From Bryobacterales bacterium (lineage in GTDB: Bacteria > Acidobacteriota > Terriglobia > Bryobacterales > Bryobacteraceae): a stretch of DNA of 10,439 nt. Shown here piece by piece: positions 6,350 through 10,439 of this stretch. A program made the position numbers and the translations under genes. The DNA lies in NCBI GenBank assembly GCA_025456495.1, contig JALOKO010000082.1, forward strand, positions 1-10,439, given 5' to 3'. Position 1 is the first letter of the stretch. The number at the start of each line of letters is the position of its first letter. The notes beneath the pieces were generated by a model. That model was not told where the DNA came from. It searched no databases and saw only the letters and a list, made by a program, of their open reading frames with translations.

Positions 6350-6607
6350 CTATAGCACCACCAGCCGGAATGCCGGTTCATCCGCGTATTGGAGTTCGAA
6401 CTTGCGTAGTTCGTCCGCCGCGCGCGCGACGGATTCGCGGCGGCGGGCCAGCAGATCCTGGGAAGAGACGGCGGCCTCCTGCGGCGCGGCCGGGGCGCCG
6501 CTGGCGCCGGTAGCGCCGCTGGCGCCGGTAGCGCCGGTAGCGCCGACAGCGCCGGTAGCGGCGGCCGTGACAGCAGCAGCGAAGTGACGACGACTGAGCT
6601 TAGCCAT
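6350..6607 (-). CDS. Small Tat-signal protein with collagen-like triplets
   Basis: This 85-residue protein sits between aroDE and the amidase. The N-terminus MAKLSRRHFAAAVTAA has a twin-arginine motif (S5-R6-R7-H8-F9) followed by a small-residue, weakly hydrophobic stretch, as in Tat signals. Residues 19-39 are seven uninterrupted Gly-Ala-X triplets (X = V, T, T, S, T, S, P), encoded by a 9-bp DNA repeat. A charged, probably helical tail follows (LLARRRESVARAADELRKFELQYADEPAFRLVVL). Its ATG overlaps the aroDE stop: TAA at 6602-6600 is inside ATGGCTAAG. Its own stop is 4 nt before the amidase ATG. The tail resembles the short N-terminal segment fused to Tat-exported amidases and oxidoreductases in related bacteria (family knowledge, not searched). 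A role as a separately encoded export or assembly partner of the amidase is inference. Confidence 0.75.
   Translation of the reverse strand: MAKLSRRHFAAAVTAAATGAVGATGATGASGATGASGAPAAPQEAAVSSQDLLARRRESVARAADELRKFELQYADEPAFRLVVL
6495..6557. repeat. 9-bp coding tandem repeat (seven units)
   Basis: Units of GCGCCG(C/G)T(G/A)-type sequence run without gaps for 63 bp. An exact 18-bp duplication lies at 6495-6512 and 6513-6530, followed by GCGCCGGTA, GCGCCGACA and GCGCCGGTA. It encodes the Gly-Ala-X triplets of the Tat-signal protein. Because the unit is a multiple of three, copy number changes would keep the frame. Confidence 0.85.
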
Positions 6608-8141
6608 GGTTCTCCAGGTTCGAGGGTAGTGAGGCGTAGTCTGTTTCCAGGGCGCGCAAGGCGGCCGCTTCCATGGCGCTGCGGGGCGGCTCTTCACCAG
6701 TGAAGATCTGGAAGCTCTCTGCGGCCTGTTCCACCAGCATTTGCAGCCCGTCCATGCATACCTTGCCCTGCGCGGCGGCTTCCTGCAGCAGTCTTGTCTG
6801 GCGCGGGTTGTACACCATGTCAAAGACGAGATCGCCGGGGATGCGGTTCTGAAAATAAATGCCGTCCGTGTGCGGGAACATGCCCAGCGGAGTGGCATGG
6901 ATCAGCACATCGAAGTCCTCTTGTTCGGCTTCCTCGTGCAGCAGATACCGGCCATTGACAGCCTTGGCCAGGGCGCGAACCTTGTCCACGTTGCGGCCCG
7001 TTAGGTACACCTGCGCGCCTGCGTCGCTGAGGGCAAAGGCAGCCGTGCGCGCCGCCCCGCCACTTCCGGCGATCAGGAAGCGAGCGCCCCGAAGCTTCAC
7101 CTTGTCCTTCAACGGCTTCAGCGTACCCGCCACGTCAGTGGTGGTTCCACGCCACTTGCCCGCCTTCTTCCACACCGTATTCACCGCGCCAATGCGACGC
7201 GCGATGGGGTCAACGGCATCCAGGTAGCGCAGGATCTTCTGCTTGTGCGGAATGGTGACGTTGAAGCCCTTCAGCGGCAGGTCATTGGCCAACTGCATGA
7301 AGTCCTTCAGTTGACCGGTCTCCACCAGGAAGGGGACATAGACGCCATTGACGCGGCGCGCCTGCAATGCCCGGTTGTGAATCTGGGGCGAGATGCTGTG
7401 CTTCACCGGGCAGGCAATCAGTCCGAAGATGGCCGTATCGCGGTTGAGCTTCTCAACGCCGTAGACGGCGCGCATCTTCTCTGACGAAATCTGCCCCGGC
7501 GCGGTGCCTTGCGCTGAGTTGGGCGCGGCATAGGAATACAGGCAGCCCATCTTCACCGACAGCACACGGGAAGGGAAGCCAATCTCGCCCATGCTCAACA
7601 GGATCAGCGGAACGCCCGGCTTTTCCTTCACCAGCGAGAGCAGCCGCAACAGGTCGCCGGGCTTACGGGCAGTGGTGACCACCTTGTAGCCATCGGCCGG
7701 AGCGCGCTGCATGCGAATCATCAGCTTCTCCAGAGGCGGCGTGCCGTTGTAGCTGTGATAGGACACGATGAGGTCAGTGACGTTGCGCAGGCGGTCCACC
7801 GTCTGCGGAGCGCTTTCGGCGCTTTCAATCTCCACGTCCACGGCGATCGCCCCAGCGGCGGCGGCTCGCTCCAGCAACGCCACCTGCTCGTCGATGCTGC
7901 CGTTAAAGCGTCCATGGTTCTGGTGGCGGCGGCAGGTGGCCAGCAGCTTCACGTCCGGATGGCGCTGCAGCAGTTGCCGGATGGCCTCCGCCCCGGTTTC
8001 CGGGGCATCCAGAAAGTCCAGGCGGAACTCGAAGAACGAGGATCCGTTCTCAATCTCGCGTTCCGCCATCTCCAGCAATTGCTTGGTAGTGGGGAAGCCA
8101 AGCGCAACACAGATTCTAGGGAGGCGGGAAGAGTTTCGCAT
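6600..8141 (-). CDS. aroDE: Bifunctional 3-dehydroquinate dehydratase / shikimate dehydrogenase
   Basis: This 513-residue fusion catalyses steps three and four of the shikimate pathway: dehydroquinate to dehydroshikimate, then NADPH-dependent reduction to shikimate. The N-terminal half (about 1-225) is a type I dehydroquinase with EFRLDF (38-43), catalytic H129 (SYHSY), Schiff-base K153 (GYKVV), substrate Arg R192 and Q217 (APGQ). The C-terminal half (about 235-510) is AroE: KHSISPQIHN (247-256) for substrate binding, catalytic K300 (NVTIPHK), N321 (GAVNT), D336 (TTTDVAG), the nucleotide loop AGSGGAART (358-366) and GLQMLVEQAA (465-474). All key residues are present. ATG at 8141 is preferred; GTG at 8159 would add six residues, and neither has a strong ribosome site. 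The end overlaps the next gene by 8 nt. Such fusions are known in plants, chlamydiae and some acidobacteria. Confidence 0.95.
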   Translation of the reverse strand: MRNSSRLPRICVALGFPTTKQLLEMAEREIENGSSFFEFRLDFLDAPETGAEAIRQLLQRHPDVKLLATCRRHQNHGRFNGSIDEQVALLERAAAAGAIAVDVEIESAESAPQTVDRLRNVTDLIVSYHSYNGTPPLEKLMIRMQRAPADGYKVVTTARKPGDLLRLLSLVKEKPGVPLILLSMGEIGFPSRVLSVKMGCLYSYAAPNSAQGTAPGQISSEKMRAVYGVEKLNRDTAIFGLIACPVKHSISPQIHNRALQARRVNGVYVPFLVETGQLKDFMQLANDLPLKGFNVTIPHKQKILRYLDAVDPIARRIGAVNTVWKKAGKWRGTTTDVAGTLKPLKDKVKLRGARFLIAGSGGAARTAAFALSDAGAQVYLTGRNVDKVRALAKAVNGRYLLHEEAEQEDFDVLIHATPLGMFPHTDGIYFQNRIPGDLVFDMVYNPRQTRLLQEAAAQGKVCMDGLQMLVEQAAESFQIFTGEEPPRSAMEAAALRALETDYASLPSNLENHG

Positions 8142-8186
8142 GAGGGCTAGGTCCAGCACGGTGGCCCGGGAGGGGCTTGGCGCAGT

Positions 8187-8201
8187 ATCCAGTATTGTAT
8201 A
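8187..8201 (-). promoter_or_regulatory. Candidate -10 region for aroDE
   Basis: On the minus strand TATACAAT lies at 8201-8194, about 53 bp before the aroDE ATG, which would give a leader of about 45 nt. No good -35 hexamer stands 16-18 bp upstream. The upstream gap is occupied by the 19-bp tandem repeat. The 160 bp break after the DeoC-like gene also fits a new transcription unit starting here. Confidence 0.35.
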
Positions 8202-8225
8202 CCGACGGATGCGTGCCGGGAGGCC

Positions 8226-8273
8226 CAGTCGCGTTCAGTTAGTCCAGTCGCGTTCAGCTAGTCCAGTCGCGTT
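8226..8273. repeat. 19-bp tandem repeat, two and a half units
   Basis: CAGTCGCGTT starts at 8226, 8245 and 8264, exactly 19 bp apart. The first two units differ only at one base (CAGTTAGTC versus CAGCTAGTC) and the third breaks off after 10 bp. The array lies between the stop of the DeoC-like gene and the candidate aroDE promoter. Confidence 0.88.
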
Positions 8274-8301
8274 GCAGGTAAGGTGCTGCTGGAATCCCCG
8301 C

Positions 8302-9111
8302 CTACGTGCTGGCGTCTTCCTTGGAAGAGATCGCGCCGGATACCGTCTTGGCGGCTTCGGCCTCCTGGCGCTGCCGATCAATGGAAGCGCGCCACGCCGC
8401 CAGCAGGTTGCCCGCCTGTGGCGTAAGCAGACGTCTCACCCCTTGGCGCTGCAATCCCAGTGCGCCCTCCAAGGAGAACGCCGGGGCATGCACGCCCACC
8501 ACCAGCTTTTCCCGTGCGTGATGCAGCACGTAGCGGGCCACCCCGCTGACGAATTCCTCCGTCGCCCCACGGAAGAAGAGGTCCATGCCGTTGGCCCCGG
8601 TGCGCTTGCACAACCGCACTCCAATCAGCACATGGTCCTGCTGCAACTGCTCCACCTCAAACAGCAGGCGCAACGTGGCTTCGTTCTGCTGGCAGCTTTC
8701 GGCAAGCTGCAACAGTTCAGACTCCAGGTAGAGGAACTTGCGCGACACCAGCTTGCCCAGGTTCATGGTCACCACCAGGTGCTTCACGCCACGGCGCAAC
8801 ACGTCGCGCGCCTCATACAGTCTCCCGGCGGTGGTGGAAGACCCACCCGGAAAACCAGTCAGGCAGGCCATGCGCCGCGTACCCTGTTCCACCCAATTGC
8901 GAGCCAAATCCACATCTGCGGGACGCACCAGCACCTCGCCCACATCCAGCCGGTTTCCTTCGCCGCACCCGGCGAATACCTGCTCTTCACTAAGGGCGGC
9001 CTCCACCAACGGCAGTCCCACGCAATGCGCCAGATCCTCATAGGCGGGGGGCGGCGGAGGCGTCGCCGCGGTCTCGCTTGCGGCCTGTGGATTCTCAATG
9101 GGTTCCTGCAC
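8302..9111 (-). CDS. DeoC-fold (deoxyribose-phosphate aldolase-like) protein, catalytic residues lost
   Basis: The 269-residue protein aligns by eye with class I deoxyribose-phosphate aldolase over about 55-238. CLTGFPGGSSTTAGRLYEA (83-101) matches the family's VGFPxGxxTTxxKxxEA segment, and VVTMNLGKL (113-121) the MVINIGAL strand. RTGANGMDLFFRG (170-182) matches the GADFxKTSTG strand, and VGVHAPAFS (205-213) the VKASGGI strand. The three catalytic residues are all replaced: Asp of strand 3 by V113, the Schiff-base Lys by D177 and the second Lys by H208. It is therefore probably not an aldolase, but a repurposed barrel. The N-terminus is Pro/Ala-rich and the C-terminus is a charged helix. The start is GTG at 9111 with AAGGGAG 8 nt upstream, 3 nt after the stop of the M14-like gene, so the two are co-translated. 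Confidence 0.7.
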   Translation of the reverse strand: MQEPIENPQAASETAATPPPPPAYEDLAHCVGLPLVEAALSEEQVFAGCGEGNRLDVGEVLVRPADVDLARNWVEQGTRRMACLTGFPGGSSTTAGRLYEARDVLRRGVKHLVVTMNLGKLVSRKFLYLESELLQLAESCQQNEATLRLLFEVEQLQQDHVLIGVRLCKRTGANGMDLFFRGATEEFVSGVARYVLHHAREKLVVGVHAPAFSLEGALGLQRQGVRRLLTPQAGNLLAAWRASIDRQRQEAEAAKTVSGAISSKEDAST

Positions 9112-9114
9112 CAG

Positions 9115-10439
9115 CTAATCTCCCTTGGCTCGCCGCGAGTGCGAGGGTCCACGAAACACGGCATTCAGCAGCAACAGCGAATTGCCGTCCATCATGGCGC
9201 GGAAGGTAGGGTCAGTCACGAATCCGATCACGTTGCCTCGCCCCGCGGTCTGGGTTACCAGGACGGGCTTGAAGGCCAACTGGCGGCGTAGCGAATCCCA
9301 AAGATAGCCGCTTTGCAGAACGGCCTGCGGAGCCTCCAGATAACCCACGTTCACCCCGTCATTCAGCTTCATCGGCGCATAAATCGCACCACCACTGTAG
9401 ATGACGTTCACGCCGTTCTCTGCCCCAACGCTCAGCCAGTGGTCAGGGTCAAGGCGCGCCCGCAGCAGGATGCCCAGGGCTTCATCCGGAGAGCGCTTGG
9501 TAGCTTCGATAGCGGCCAGGTAGCTGCTCTCGTCCGTCAGAATGCGGCCCTCCACCATGCCGCCCGGTTCGGTTGCGGGCTCCTTGGTGTTCTTGGCGGT
9601 TTCGGGCGGGGCGGCGTTCTCCTGCTTCAGGCTCAGCAGGCCCATTTGCTCGCCACGCACGAAGTCCACGGCGCTCCCCATGGCAATCAGCGTGCCGCCA
9701 TCGCGCACCCAGCGCTTGAGGTTGTCCATGCCTCCACTGCCCAGGGCGCGGGCGTAGGCGGCGGCGGAAGCCGAAGGTAGAATCAGCGTGTCGTAGCGCG
9801 ACAGGTTTCCCGTAGCCAGGTCCGGGGTGCGGATCACTGTCACCGGATAGCCGAACTCGCGCTCCAGCACAAAGCGGGTGGCGCCCGCAGAACCGGAGGC
9901 CGTGGGCGCATCCCACGCCATGGCAATGTTCACCTTCGGAAAGAGGTGCGCGTAGTTGCTGCCGAAGTTGATGCCGCTCTCCACCCATCCGGTATTGGTG
10001 GCCACCACTTCTGCGCCGGACTCGCGGGCCAGTTGCGCCACGGTCTCGCCCAGATTGGCGGGGTTGCCTCCGGTAAGCAACACCAGACTGCCACGAGGAT
10101 AACTGCGGCCTTCCTGGGTGAAGCCCTTGTCCAGGCCCAGCACATTCAGGTTGCGACGCAGCGCAGCAGTAAGGAAGCGCCCGGCGGCGGTGGTCCCCCA
10201 TGGAACCACGTAGGCGATGGGATTGGCCACCGTACGCACCGTGCCGGGGGTGGTGGCGGACTCCTTCCAGTCTTCGAAATCGCCCGTGGACGGAGAGGCC
10301 ACCGTCACCGCCTCCACGTTGAACATCAACGGCAGGCTCCAGGCGGTAACGTCATAGATTTCGTCGCGCAGTCCCTTGGCGCGACGGCGTTCCTGCTCAG
10401 CCAGGAACTGGTCGTCCATCGACACCTGCTTTTCCAGCA
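9115..10439 (-). CDS. M14-type peptidase, C-terminal half (runs off the right edge)
   Basis: About 440 residues are visible and the frame is open to the window edge, so the N-terminal part with the zinc-binding domain lies outside. The visible start (LEKQVSMDDQFLAEQERRRA, then DEIYDVTAWSLPL) is the linker I know from large, about 850-residue zinc carboxypeptidase-like proteins of acidobacteria and Bacteroidota. A class I glutamine-amidotransferase-like domain follows: SLVLLTGGNPANL, then GYPVTVIRTPDLATGNLSRY, YDTLILPSAS and WVRDGGTLIAMGSAVDF. The nucleophile elbow that would carry Cys reads AMGSA, so this domain should not act as an amidotransferase. The M14 assignment rests on this C-terminal pattern, not on visible catalytic residues. 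ATG or GTG near 10420 is internal, not the start. The DeoC-like gene begins 3 nt after its TAG. Confidence 0.75.
   Translation of the reverse strand, partial: LEKQVSMDDQFLAEQERRRAKGLRDEIYDVTAWSLPLMFNVEAVTVASPSTGDFEDWKESATTPGTVRTVANPIAYVVPWGTTAAGRFLTAALRRNLNVLGLDKGFTQEGRSYPRGSLVLLTGGNPANLGETVAQLARESGAEVVATNTGWVESGINFGSNYAHLFPKVNIAMAWDAPTASGSAGATRFVLEREFGYPVTVIRTPDLATGNLSRYDTLILPSASAAAYARALGSGGMDNLKRWVRDGGTLIAMGSAVDFVRGEQMGLLSLKQENAAPPETAKNTKEPATEPGGMVEGRILTDESSYLAAIEATKRSPDEALGILLRARLDPDHWLSVGAENGVNVIYSGGAIYAPMKLNDGVNVGYLEAPQAVLQSGYLWDSLRRQLAFKPVLVTQTAGRGNVIGFVTDPTFRAMMDGNSLLLLNAVFRGPSHSRRAKGD

Noticed and set aside
7768..9291. Long plus-strand open frame (507 codons)
   Set aside because: It runs antisense across aroDE, the DeoC-like gene and the M14-type gene, all with family motifs on the minus strand; a product of GC-rich codon structure.

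Overview
The window is a stretch of bacterial chromosome in which every convincing gene lies on the minus strand. Several features suggest an acidobacterium of the Solibacter/Bryobacter type. The coding DNA is GC-rich, dehydroquinase and shikimate dehydrogenase are fused into one AroDE protein, and the M14 peptidase-like protein carries the C-terminal half typical of that group. This placement is inference from family knowledge, not from a search.

In transcription order (right to left) the first block is an M14-type peptidase C-terminal half (9115-10439, cut by the window edge). A DeoC-fold protein that has lost its catalytic residues (8302-9111) starts 3 nt after it. After a 160 bp gap with a 19-bp tandem repeat and a possible promoter comes aroDE (6600-8141). 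Its stop codon lies inside the start of a small Tat-signal protein with collagen-like Gly-Ala-X triplets (6350-6607), and an amidase-signature enzyme (4924-6345) starts 4 nt after that. The last three look like one translationally coupled unit.

The middle (about 2550-4920) is less gene-dense and visibly lower in GC in its non-coding parts. It holds one secreted protein of unknown function (3285-4319) flanked by two long gaps (2547-3284 and 4320-4923) with hairpins, palindromes and a second 19-bp tandem array. No transposase, integrase, tRNA or CRISPR array was recognised there.

The left block has a degenerate response-regulator receiver protein (2028-2546), a 25-bp imperfect tandem array (1862-1996), a TATAAT-type promoter, an M20 metallopeptidase (405-1811), and the N-terminal part of the lipid II flippase MurJ (1-339, cut by the window edge), which abuts or overlaps the M20 gene.

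Most genes are ordinary housekeeping or catabolic functions. No defence, secretion or biosynthetic system was recognised. The points most worth a second look are the catalytically dead DeoC-like protein, the Tat/collagen-like mini-protein coupled to the amidase, and the three short-period tandem arrays that fill three separate intergenic gaps.
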